Positions 46,401-56,578 of a DNA stretch of 64,000 bases are shown here, in pieces; position 1 is the first letter of the stretch, and every line of letters begins with the position of its first letter. Under the pieces are notes generated by a model. That model was not told the DNA's origin. It saw nothing but the letters and a program-made list of their open reading frames with translations, and made no database searches. This DNA is from Bolinopsis microptera (taxonomy: Eukaryota; Ctenophora; Tentaculata; Lobata; Bolinopsidae): assembly GCF_026151205.1 (NCBI RefSeq), contig NC_087073.1:16387837-16451836 (forward strand), given 5' to 3'. The position numbers were made by a program, and so were the translations under genes.

Positions 46401-46813
46401 GCTCAATGAGATGCATGGACTGTTTAATTCACTCGCCAAACATAGATTACATCTGGCCAAATAACGGCCCATGCATGTAATTGCTGTAGTACTAGTACTC
46501 TAAGTCTAACTCTAAGGGGAAACCCTTGCACTCAGCACCAGTAAGGGGCTTTTTAAAACTTTTTATTAAAAGTCTGATTAACATGTACCGGCTCGGTGAT
46601 CAGTCGCGGTTGAGTGTGACGTCTGCGTGTGCGGTGTGATTCTCCTCCCGCCGGCTCAGTGGTAGGTCTGTTGCGACGTGTGTAGAATCTTTCTCCCGCA
46701 TACTCTTCTTCCACTGCAGCTCCTTCCTCATAATAACCATAGTATTCTTCTTGTGCTGCCACACTGCATATGCACAGCTGTGCCTGTAGCAGTGCTGTCA
46801 GGAGGAGCTTCAT
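43485..46813 (-). CDS. Secreted cysteine-containing protein, paralogue A
   Basis: Eight exons on the - strand in transcript order: 46813-46589, 46326-45899, 45570-45477, 45223-45137, 44888-44741, 44288-44121, 43938-43848 and 43614-43485. All junctions are GT-AG and keep phase, giving 456 residues. A clear signal peptide (MKLLLTALLQAQLCICSVAA) is followed by a Tyr/Glu-rich stretch (EEYYGYYEE) and a basic Arg-rich segment (RTRRRHTQ). Exon 2 codes for most of the body (VREDVIPELCYLTS, PQCVGFKCDLAHYF, DMCTCGREF). Exon 6 has YCEKKCKKDRG and a CC pair. The mature chain has about 15 cysteines and several N-x-T sites, and ends AAKYCEV. I do not recognise the family, and there is no transmembrane segment after the signal. 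It is nearly identical over exons 2-8 to the paralogue at 51974-56578. Confidence 0.82.
44455..44535 (+). repeat. 15-bp tandem repeat, five copies
   Basis: Unit TTCTAAGGTTATATA, within intron 5 of secreted gene A. The paralogous intron in gene B has a single TCTAAGGTAAGTG-like remnant near 53534, so the array expanded in copy A only. Confidence 0.85.
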
Positions 46814-47666
46814 TTTGCTGATTTATCAAGGTTTCCGGGTTTCACTGCTAAACAATAAACAAATTGTGAGAAATGAATTTTCCCAGAGAACATTTGCAGT
46901 CAGCACCGATGTTCTGGTGGCTGCCGCTCAGTAATTTTCTTCAATTGAGTTAATGGGAGAAAGATAAGAGCTGGAGCTACCAAAATAATAACTGGCACGC
47001 AATGCCCTTTTCGCGGCGCTCTTTCCACTTCTTGCATATTGTCATTGATATAGACTACAGAGAATTCAGCAATAGACTATCGTGCCGGCACCGTGCTACG
47101 TCATGCTAGCAAGCTAGGTATTACCATAATAGCACACTATAGGACATTTGTATTAGTGGACAGAAAATCTAATTTGGTCAGATAATTTTGCAATTAATTC
47201 GATCCATCCACATAAATCTGGCAAGCACGACTGACGACGGCCGTCGACTTTTATATTTAAAGTCCTTTTAATTTTATTATTCGAGCGTGCTAAATCATTT
47301 TACACTGGACCTAGAACTTCGAGATTTTTGAAAGTTTGTCTAAAGGTTGAAACTATAAATATAAGTATAACATGAAACTATAACATGAAGCGATTAATTT
47401 ATTTTTGAACGATGATCCCTAATCACACATTAGTTGCTACACGGTGTAACAATCAGGCTTGTCCGCCGCCGCCGAACGCCGCCGCCGCCGGGTGATTTTG
47501 CCACGCCGAACGCCGCCGATACACCCCGGCGTACATCGGCGTACAGCGTGCATTTCCTGACTTCAAAATAATTCTGTCTTCATTTGAAGATATCAGAGTT
47601 ACTGATAGCGATTAGCGGCTAGGGGCAACACACACATGATACACACCTTTAGCTAACTTAACAATA

Positions 47667-47936
47667 TTGATTATCAGAAGAACTGAGCAGATACCTACTC
47701 ATAAGTTTGACTGCGAAGAAGAAATTTTACAATTCGAACTTTTAAGATTTTGGGCCGATAGGCAAAAAACTTTCCCAATACTCTCAAACATAGTAAGAAT
47801 AGTGCATTGTATACCTGCCAGTAGTGCGGAAATTGAAAGAACCTGGTCGGCTGCAGGTTTAATTCTTTCTAGTCAGCGATCTAGGACTTCAGGTTGTACA
47901 GTCACTGCTTTTCGAGCTAATAGATCTCCTCTTTAG
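47667..47936 (+). pseudogene. hAT transposase C-terminal dimerisation region, remnant
   Basis: About 89 codons. The segment FPILSNIVRIVHCIPASSAE followed by IERTWSAAGLILSSQRSR is the signature of the hAT C-terminal dimerisation domain. Only about 210 bp separate it from the left terminal repeat, so the N-terminal zinc finger and the catalytic RNase-H-like core are deleted. The frame has no ATG at its start and ends at TAG 47935-47937. Confidence 0.85.
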
Positions 47937-47937
47937 T

Positions 47938-48723
47938 AATACGAATAAATTTATTTGTGTTTCTCTGTATAAGAACAACAATTTTTTCTCTAAAAAGGAA
48001 TATAACGGATACTTATGTTTTTCTGCTGATAAACTCAAAACAGCTATTACATTTATTCTGTTTAACACTTTTGTTTGTTTTGGGGATCAGATTTTAAGAC
48101 AAACGAAAGGCATTCCCATGGGAGGGAATTCTAGTAGCCAGTTCGCTGATCTTTCGCTAGGGAAGTGTGAATTCAACTACATGACACGCCTAATCAAAGA
48201 AAAGAAGTTCGGTCTCGCTAAGCTCCTCTCAAGAAACTGCAGATATGTCGACGACCTCAACACCATGAACTATTTGCATTTCTCTAACCTAATCAGGTCC
48301 ATTTATCCACCTGACCTGCTTATGGAGAGGAGTGGTGACGACAATAAGTCCGTAAACTATCTCGACATCAACATCTCGATGAATAACTCCGGACACGTCG
48401 CCACCAAGCTTTACAACAAACTTGATGACTTCAACTTTCCTGTGGTCATGTACACCTTTCCTAACAGTAATATTTCCTCTTCTGTTGGTTATAATGTTTT
48501 TTACGGTCAGGTCCTTCGTTACTCTTCCATTATCTCTGACCTTGATTCTTTTCTGTGTTCTACCAACACCCTTTATAGGACACTTCTTTCAAGATGTTAT
48601 AATGACAGACTCCTGAAGAGTAAATTCAGAAAGCTTCTGAAAGACCGGCCTAGTATTCTGTACAAATACAGTATACTTGATGTCAGCGACATCCTTGACA
48701 TCACATTTAACGTGAACAGGTGA
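47938..48723 (+). pseudogene. Reverse-transcriptase fragment nested in hAT element
   Basis: An open frame of 261 codons with no ATG at its beginning. It has RT motifs QTKGIPMGGNSS (motif B-like) and CRYVDDLNT (the YxDD catalytic box), then VNYLDINISMNN, DDFNFPVVMYTFPNSN and GYNVFYGQVLRYSS. These match a family of animal retroelement RTs with GIPMG and RYIDD boxes, possibly Penelope-like; I am not sure of the clade. The first aspartate-bearing palm motif and any endonuclease are missing, so it is 5' truncated. The frame is intact from entry to stop. Confidence 0.8.
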
Positions 48724-48747
48724 TCACTGACGAGTGATTGCTAGGGG

Positions 48748-48804
48748 GTCTTGGCACATTAAACCGGTACAGGTATTAAACCCCCGAAACCGGTGTGCCA
48801 AGTC
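48748..48804 (+). repeat. Stem-loop just after the RT fragment
   Basis: CTTGGCACA and ACCGGT on the left pair with ACCGGTGTGCCAAG on the right, with a 4-base bulge and a roughly 20-base loop. It starts about 28 bases after the RT stop and may be a 3' end structure of the retroelement. Confidence 0.6.
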
Positions 48805-49441
48805 ATCTGCTGATGATGTTCACATAACATTATTTCCTCTCTCCTTTATTCCTTCCGTCTTTTCTTAAACTTACAGTTCAGTTACTTTATTTCACCAGGT
48901 CTACCTAAGGATCAATTATTCTTTGGTGGGGTTTCACTTCTGGTATTGGCTTCATTCCTGTTCCTTTTCCTTATTCTTTATTCTTATTTTTTATATAGTT
49001 TAATGAGATTTCAAATATACACTGTTTTGTTCTAAAAACTATGATTTTGTTTCCAACAAAAAAGATTGAGAGATCCATATTCAATTGATTTCAGCAATAA
49101 TTTATTGTTTATGTATTTTACCTTAAATAAAATAATTGTATCAATTTGTCTCAACTTTTATTTGATAGCAGATAATACCATAACAATATACCAACATCAT
49201 TTGTTGAAGTTAAGTCTAAATTACCCAAATTAAGTACATGATCATATTCATATTTCATAGACCTCAATTTAGTTGGCCTTGATTTCACGGCTCACGCCGG
49301 CGTACGCCGCCGCCGCCGGTGTAATTTTAGTGAAACGCCGCCGCCGATCCATTTAGCCACGGCGGACAAGCCTGGTAACAATTGTAGTAATCCTGTCTCA
49401 TGCACGATGCGTGTTCACATAATCATGAGTCGTCGCGTACT

Positions 49442-49467
49442 ATACTACTACTACTAGTAGTAGTACT
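49442..49467. repeat. (TAC)n/(TAG)n palindrome
   Basis: A short inverted repeat: TACTACTACTAC followed directly by TAGTAGTAGTAC. It can form a perfect hairpin with almost no loop. Confidence 0.7.
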
Positions 49468-49919
49468 ACATACTACTGCAACTGCAAGCGCGAGAGCTTT
49501 GGTTAGAGCAACGATGTGTGCACTCCGGCCAGCCGGAGATGGGAGACAGCCTTTTGTAGCTTGAGGCTGCCGCACGCGAAAAGGAGTTAATGTTATATTA
49601 CAACGTTTATCAAGTATAACGGGGATTAAAATGCGATATAACATATAAACCGTTTCTATCACGTGACATGACCATCTTATGAGGAAGTTGATTTAATTTC
49701 TAGTAAGACTAAGGGACAAGGGTTTTTATAAATTGTGGCATATACCTTAGTTAGGGATTGAGTCTAGTTAGGATTCGATTAGTTAAAGTTTATACTTATA
49801 TTGTATATGGTTTAGTTGTGGTCAGAACACATAATAGAGGGTTATGATATTGAATAGCCCCTCAGGGCCATCTAGAGAACGTATTTAACTTTAAGTAAAT
49901 CACGCGATAGACGAGTGTA

Positions 49920-50950
49920 GAGTATGGAGTAATTTGTAATATTAATTCCAAATTAATTATCATACTATTCCTGGCCGGGCCTTCGGAAAAATCCACTTTG
50001 GCATGAATTTGATTAAAAGTTGATCTTAGCGAGTTATAATTATTCTTTGTTTTATTTAGCCACTATCAGAGGGTGCAGGATATATAATATCCGCCGGAAG
50101 CACACTCTCCAAATTGCGCACATTGCTGCAATTTCTTTCAAACTTCATGAATCTTGGAGGACTTCGCCGCTTCGACGCGCCGCGCAAACTATCATTCTTA
50201 CTTCGCATCGAAAATCGTTGCTTTGTTAATTCGCATCGAGCAACAACCTGAAAGGGTTGACAATCATCGTCAATCAACATGAATCGAGATAAATTATTTT
50301 TCAACATATTCACAGTTAATATATGCACTTATACAAATTACTTGGAATACTTTTGAAAGAGATTAACAATCTCAAAAACGCTAATAGTAATGACGTATTT
50401 CTCCATAAAAACAATAAAAAAGCACAATAGCGTGAGAAGCTTTTGTCGAGGTGCCTCAGAAGTGATTTTAAACGATTCCCGGTCCCCGTTCAATTTTGGT
50501 CGTAGAAAGCTAACTTATTGCATAATCAAGGAAGTTAGACATATTTCATACGTATCAAATTGGATGTGCTTTTGGCGGAGATATAACCTGCGCCCAGAGG
50601 GCGTTACCCAAACTGTATCTACAACTTTCCATCCTGAAGTGTAATTTAGTTCATGTAATAAGTTCATGTCATTCGAAAAGCACAGGTCAGTCTTCATGCA
50701 CATCACTAGGACTATAATTATAGGAGGTAAAAAATAGGGATAGATTATGTACATCAAATTCTGACGGCTTTTTCATTCATCGTAGTTTCACTTTTTAATA
50801 TAATAATAAATATTGAATGTTAATTGGCTAAACAATGAACAATAATTCTACAAGAATTTTTTTAAACTCTCATAACAAACTTTACTTCATAACTTTACAG
50901 TTTACTTTCTTAACTTGAACTGCTTTTAAACACGAGGCTTATTATTCTAT
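49920..50950 (+). pseudogene. Broken VPS35L duplicate: intron 6, exon 7, intron remnants
   Basis: 49920-50060 resembles VPS35L intron 6 (33095-33215), sharing TTTGATTAAAAGTTGATCTTAGCG apart from substitutions. The exon 7 copy begins GCCACTATCAGAG, is split by a 523-bp insertion, and resumes at 50600 with GCGTTACCCAAACTGTATCT and CATCCTGAAGTGTAA. It has a duplicated GTTCATGTAATAAGTTCATG and a stop. Near 50873-50950 a block resembles VPS35L intron 10 (34738-34830). The other exons are missing, so it cannot make VPS35L. Confidence 0.8.
50067..50599. mobile_element. 523-bp inverted-repeat element inserted in the VPS35L fragment
   Basis: Ends GGTGCAGGATATATAA (50072) and, inverted, GGCGCAGGTTATATC (to 50594). 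Flanked by CAGAG at 50067-50071 and 50595-50599, a 5-bp direct repeat of exon 7 sequence. The intact VPS35L exon at 33220 has CAGAG once, giving a pre-insertion reference. Internal open frames are unrecognised. Confidence 0.72.
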
Positions 50951-51973
50951 TAAGAGTAAAAATAATTATGTTATAGGGGGCCATCTACTAAAGACGTCTG
51001 CCAAAATCGCAGATTTTCAGACCACCCCCTCCCCTGTCTGGGTGTGTTCGAATTTTCAAAACCACCCCTTATGTTATACTAATATTTTTGACTTAACGTT
51101 AAATTAAATACTGCTTTTGACATAGATTAGTGAAAAAGGTGAGGGGCTATGTGACTTCCTCACTTCTGCTTGACAATTTTTCTGTTTGATTTCAACAACA
51201 ACACAACAACAACAACAAGGATATTTATTAATTTATTTTTTCTGATTTCGTAGGCAGAGTAAGGGAGAAGGAAAGCAGCACGTTGTAACTTGTATACCTC
51301 TAATCGGCCGGAGGCCGCCGCGAAAAGAGGTATTATATATATAAGTACACTATATAATAGTTATACTGATACAACGTGTGTCAATTTCAAATGAAAGCGC
51401 ACTCATGGCGAGTAAAACTAAAATAAGCCTTGCGAGGCCTTTGGAGGATTGAAATCGCCAGTCAATCTATTCGCGTAATCAACAATTGAAGCTTTTTATT
51501 TCAAATTATCACTAGATTTTATATTTGCAACAAAACCGAATATTACAAAATTGTTGGTGAAATAAATTTACAATGGTTAAAAATATATAAAATTAGCCAT
51601 TGGTTACTTTTTAGTTCTAAAAATAAGCTATAAAAATAATAAGATATAACGTAATAGTGAGTAAATATCATATGGTCTGATTGTCCAAAGTACGATTCCA
51701 TCTCCGTAGACTTCAACGAAACTACTTGGAGCACCTAACAATCTTTCCCTGAAAACGAAATGAAAATTAAATTTTGTAGTTAGTCAAGCTAGAGATCTCA
51801 AATTTTACCAATTCCTATGTCCTATGTCGTTTAGAGTTGCACAATTCTACCTTCTGTTAACTGTCCACTACAACCGGGACTCAGAACATTGTGTAATCCA
51901 GTTTAAAATCGGGCGTGGCGCACAGAATGAGTGATGAGGTTGTTAAAGTTAAACATCCTTGTATATATTAGAG

Positions 51974-54900
51974 CTATACCTCGCAATATTTTGCAGCGTG
52001 TAGAGTCCTCATTAAGGCGTCACGAAGGTTTGCAGGGACCGTCCAGGAGGCTCTCTCTTCCAATTCCTGAGCAGACCATTCTCTTTCGAAACGATACTCC
52101 AACCTAGAAGCAGAGTTCAATAATATGTGGTTAGGAATTTCTAAACCAAAGCCCACACTGCACTTTTTATTTTCATCAAGGATGGCATTATCGAGGAATA
52201 TCTATAGTTGAAGAAAGTGTTGTTAACGTATTCTGCTATCGTATTATAATTATATACAAGCACATGTTAAACATCGGCAAAAGTGTAAGTATAACTTAAT
52301 TATTATAATTATTATAATTATTATAATTATTATAATTATCATAATTATACTTATAGTATTAATAATTAATAATAGTATATATCTCTTGAATCTTGATTAA
52401 AACATAATTTTTACTATGAGTACATATTACTAACTCGTAAAAGCCGTCCCACTCAAAACGGTAATTCGTTGCGGGAATGATCTTGTACACACTTTCAACC
52501 ACTCTTTGAACGTTGTCGAACATTTCTGTGGATAAAATAGCTAGAGTCATAGCGCATGTAGAAATAAAGGGATTATCATTTCTATTCTTGAGCTGAGATA
52601 CTATATTATCGGACCATGCACGAACGTATGTAAGTACATCTATATAATTTTATCAAAGATTCCGAAACATTAACATTAACAAGACGTGCGGCTCCAGGGA
52701 ATAGAGGTGAACTTAAAAAAGGATTCAACCAATACAATTCCAGTATCGTTGCCGGCTCTTACTAATTCGCTCGCCCAAAAATTTCACGTGACTTTGGTTT
52801 TTATGGTTTTGTAGCCGTACAAAACGGTTTTACATAAACCCTAATCCCAACCCTAACCCTAACCATAACCCCGAAGCTATCCATAACCCTTACCACAACC
52901 CTAACGGTAACCCTAACCCGAGCGGCCTAAACACTCGAATTCATGTTTTACTAGCCTGTCACGTGACCAAAACGGTTTTTTGCCCATAACTCTCCAGGGA
53001 AGCATTTTTACCCTACGTCATGGGGGGGGTGATTCGGAATCAGCGTCCAAAAATACACTGATTCAGATCAATTTCACACCCAAAGGGCCTTTTCACAAGA
53101 ATTTTCTTAAAGGGCGAGCGATTTAGTAGGAGCGATCGTTGCCACGTGCCAAAACACACTTTTACGTGGTTATTGCACTAATGAATTCTGTACTTACTCT
53201 CATCCTCCAGCATTCTCCTCAAACAGCACGGGTACAAGGCTCCTCTGTCCTTCTTACATTTCTTTTCGCAGTAGAAAGCGTTGGTTGTTTTGGCGGTCAT
53301 GTTGAGCATCACTTCCCAAAACTCCTCAGTTCCTCCGTCAAAATCGGACAGATCCCGACCGTCTTTCTCTGCATATTATGTGAATATTTCAGAATAAAAT
53401 TAATTAACTGCATTTTTGCTTCGTATTTGAATTTGAACTTTATCAATTTGAATTATGTTTTTACCTTATTACACAGTACCACAAAACAAACTCGCAGGAG
53501 TTGACGTTATAATTGTACGTGAATGCTTTCTAACTCTAAGGTAAGTGTACCATAAACTATTCACAATGTTACAGGCACAGAAAGCTGATGTTTAAATTTC
53601 GAGTGTTACTTCGAGCCTTAAATTTAATCAGCAGCCAGCTCCTTACACAGCTTGTTACAGCTCCTTACACTTTACAGCTGTTCCTTACTAAAATAACATC
53701 GACTAAACATATCTAATTTACAACAACGTACCCCAAGCGCGGTATGAGCCAAACATAGCATCACAACGCTTTTCTTGTTCCTTCTGGTACTTTCTGTCAC
53801 CGTCATCGTAATCGTCGAAATCCTCAAGAGTATTCACACCCATCTCTACTAACTCTTCAAGAACTAGGAATGAATGTGTCTGTAATGAAATATCTAACAT
53901 TTTCTATTCTAGAACCTATATTGCATAAATGGATATATTAGTTGAGGATCGATCCCATTTTACTTAAGCCAGTTAAAGATCCCTTACGAAGCTCTATGTG
54001 GCGAAGTATTAAAAAGTCGATACTGAATATTGAACAAACATTACCGTTGAAAATAGAGTTGAGGCATATTCCAGTGCTGGTTTCCTCGCACACTCCCGCC
54101 AGCAATCTATCAAAGAACTTGCTCGCCTGTGGGACATTATCGTAAACAATATGCTTACATAAACCAAGAAATGTAAATACAAGTACTACTGTTATTCAAA
54201 ATTGGTGATGCATAACTATAAGTCTAGAATCTGAATGATACGCTAGAGTTATAAGCAGCACATGGAACTCTATCTAGTCTAAATTACGAACTATATTCGA
54301 CAGAGATCACAACTACAGCTTCCAGGTTGCAGGCATCACAGTCAACCAAGTCCAACTTTAGGCCTTGCCAAACTAAAGTACGTATTACAGTTGGATTTTA
54401 AGGAGGGCAACAATTATCTAACTCTCTAACATGCAATAACTGCCCCTAGTAAGAGACACCAGAGTTTGTCACTATTGTAATCAGCGCACGTGACAGGCCG
54501 AGCAACGTCTGACAAACCATTATATAACCTATTTTATTTTTATTTTTATTTTTGTTACTTTAAATTACTTACAGATTTAACGTCAACGTTTCTAGCGATC
54601 TTTCCGAACATTACAATATCATCCTCGTAATTTCCCGTTGCAGCAAATAGAGCATTGGCGTTGTAGCTGAAAAGTTCATTTGTTCGTTAACACACGTTGT
54701 ACTTGTAGAGATGACTGCAAATACAGTGGCAAAAAAATCTAAACAGTCCAAATGAAATGGTAGACTATCAAATTAAGCAATTGTATATTTATTAGGGAAC
54801 CCTTTATTATATATGAGGCCATCAATGACATATTTCTAGGAAATGTGGTGCTAAAATAATTTATGGTTTTCCTTGCTTGTCGCTAGTCACTATACTACGC

Positions 54901-56578
54901 TTATTATATATATTAATTTTAACAACCACGATACTTACAATGGGGCACATTTAAATGCAGCTTTGAAGAACTCCCGTCCGCAGGTACACATGTCCAATTT
55001 CTCAAATGCAGTTGACAACTCCCTGTGGATGATTTCCATGCCCTCCTTGTAATCGGTGGCGTTGAAGAAGTCCGTGAATATCTTTGCTCCGTGTTCCAAA
55101 AAGTAGTGAGCGAGATCACATTTGAATCCGACGCACTGAGGGCTGACACTCTCAAATTCTTCCATGCAGTTTCGGTCCAGCAGGAAGGAGTTGTAGATGG
55201 TGATGTTATCTGAAGTCAAGTAACACAGCTCTGGGATCACGTCCTCTCTCACACGTTCGATAACGTTATCATCAAACCTATATCTCACTCCCTCTTCGTG
55301 GACCTCTGAGTCCACAACATCATTTATATAACGCTGCACACCAAGCATCTGTCTCAATGGTCTCTGCGGGTTTTATTGTTTATATCAGTATTCAGTATGT
55401 AGAATCTAAAGTGATAAGGTATGAAACTAGTGCTATAATGCTCAGCGTAATGAGACGTCTAATTCACTCGCCAAACGTAGATTACAGGGTCAGATAACGG
55501 CACCTGTTATAGTACTCTAACGGTGAATCCTCACTCAGCACTTTACAAGACATTTTGTCTTGTCCGGTATAATTTCATATGCCGGTAAGCGCTCCTTTTT
55601 TAAAAGCCGTTCGACCCACACAATCAATTTTTGAACGATTCCTTATCTCAGCGCTACACTTATCGAGAGTATACCTTATCGGACTTTATTTGAACGGACA
55701 TTAATTAGGCGCTGGATGCCATATCGTTCATATAAATGTCCGTTCAAATAAATTCTGATAAGCTGGTAGTTAAATTAAATATTGATCTTGAATGCCGTCG
55801 AGCGTAATAAATAAATTATATTGGTCACTACTGTCAGTGGCTGAAGGAAGGTGGACACTGCGACAGCCTTTATCCAATCAGCTTCTAGTTGCTTCCAAAT
55901 CCCAATAATATCTTTAAATAACTGTCACGTGACAAAAATAAAAAAGGCTCATCTCCCCGTTTAAATTGCACCAATCCTTAAATTTTAAAGTGTATGCACG
56001 ACCAATATACGACCCAAAGAAGCGGTGCCGCAAAGTGATACTGATTGCAGCTTGGGGACGACAATTTGAACATCTTAATTGAAATTATTGAATTGTTTTT
56101 GTGTGGGAATTTTGATTAGTTGATTTCATTTATCCTAAAACTTTGTGTTTTCCTGTCTAGCAAAGTCATTATCGGTATCCAATCAATCATGATCAGGTCG
56201 ATATGTCCTCAGTATGTTTGGTAAAGCCTAACGAACCTCATTAATATACGCTAACGCCTTACTCTTGGTCAGATTGAGTGACGAGATCACTGATTGAGTG
56301 CAGAGATCACTGACTGAGTGCCAGCTCAGATCACGTATCCGATGGATTTTTCACGAAATAACAAAAACTTGTACCGGCTCAGAGGTTGGTCTGTTCCGAC
56401 GTCTTTCTGTCATGGGGCGGCCTGTAGCCCAGCCATCCGCGTCTGCTGCATCTACCACTTCTGGTGCAATTGATGCTGCTGCATCCGAATCCTCATAATA
56501 ACCATAGTATTCTGGTTGTGCTGCCAAACTGCATATGCACAGCTGTGCCTGTAGCAGTGCTGTCAGGAGGAGCTTCAT
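51974..56578 (-). CDS. Secreted cysteine-containing protein, paralogue B
   Basis: Eight - strand exons matching paralogue A one for one: 56578-56375, 55363-54939, 54666-54573, 54126-54040, 53879-53732, 53368-53198, 52525-52435 and 52103-51974, in frame throughout, 449 residues. Signal peptide MKLLLTALLQAQLCICSLAA, then PEYYGYYEDSD. Exon 1 after the signal diverges strongly from A (Ala/Asp-rich here, Glu/Arg-rich there), while exons 2-8 are close to identical, with the same cysteines. Exon 6 has one extra codon (AEKDGRDLSDFDGG region versus TKDGRDPTFDGG in A). Intron 6 carries a 381-bp MITE absent from A. Both copies appear functional. Family unknown. Confidence 0.82.
52745..53143. mobile_element. 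381-bp MITE carrying telomere-like repeats
   Basis: Element 52754-53134 in intron 6 of gene B. Its ends GGCTCTTACTAATTCGCTCG and, inverted, CGCTCCTACTAAATCGCTCG form terminal repeats of about 23 bp. It is flanked by the 9-bp duplication ATCGTTGCC (52745-52753, 53135-53143). Its core has degenerate CCCTAA repeats at about 52836-52925 and two CACGTGAC boxes. The 9-bp duplication fits Mutator-like elements; that is inference. Confidence 0.85.
55674..55765. repeat. Near-perfect 30-bp inverted repeat
   Basis: TTTATTTGAACGGACATT at about 55688 and its inverse AATGTCCGTTCAAATAAA at about 55736, with flanking CTTATC/GATAAG also paired and a loop of about 28 bases. It lies in intron 1 of secreted gene B. 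Possibly a small MITE or a hairpin. Confidence 0.7.

Larger units (their letters stand above)
47446..49382. mobile_element. hAT-type transposon with internal RT fragment
   Basis: Element 47454-49374 (1921 bp), flanked by the 8-bp direct repeat GTAACAAT (47446-47453 and 49375-49382). Terminal inverted repeat CAGGCTTGTCCGCCG. Both subterminal regions are packed with GCCGCC motifs (47461-47550 and 49290-49350). Inside are a short hAT transposase C-terminal remnant and a reverse-transcriptase fragment, so the element is not autonomous in this form. Confidence 0.9.
46814..51973. other. Intergenic between secreted genes A and B
   Basis: From right of gene A: promoter region sharing blocks with the gene B promoter (to about 47.23 kb, e.g. 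GGTCAGATAATTTTGC); a hAT element (47454-49374); a small (TAC)n(TAG)n palindrome; a broken VPS35L fragment (49.92-50.95 kb) with an inserted element; half of a MITE-like end near 50.99 kb (GGGGGCCATCTACTAAAGAC); then the 3' flank of gene B. Confidence 0.6.

Noticed and set aside
48118-48723. RT frame as a host gene beginning at ATG 48118
   Set aside because: The coding frame continues upstream to 47938, including the conserved QTKGIP before the ATG, so the ATG is internal to an RT domain.
48800-48850. Hammerhead ribozyme, suggested by CTGATGA after the RT fragment
   Set aside because: CTGATGA is followed by a possible TGTT/AACA stem, but the required GAAA after stem II is missing, and I could not form stems I and III.
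52836-52925. Chromosome end suggested by CCCTAA repeats
   Set aside because: Repeats are degenerate, short and enclosed by a MITE with its own target duplication; genes continue on both sides.
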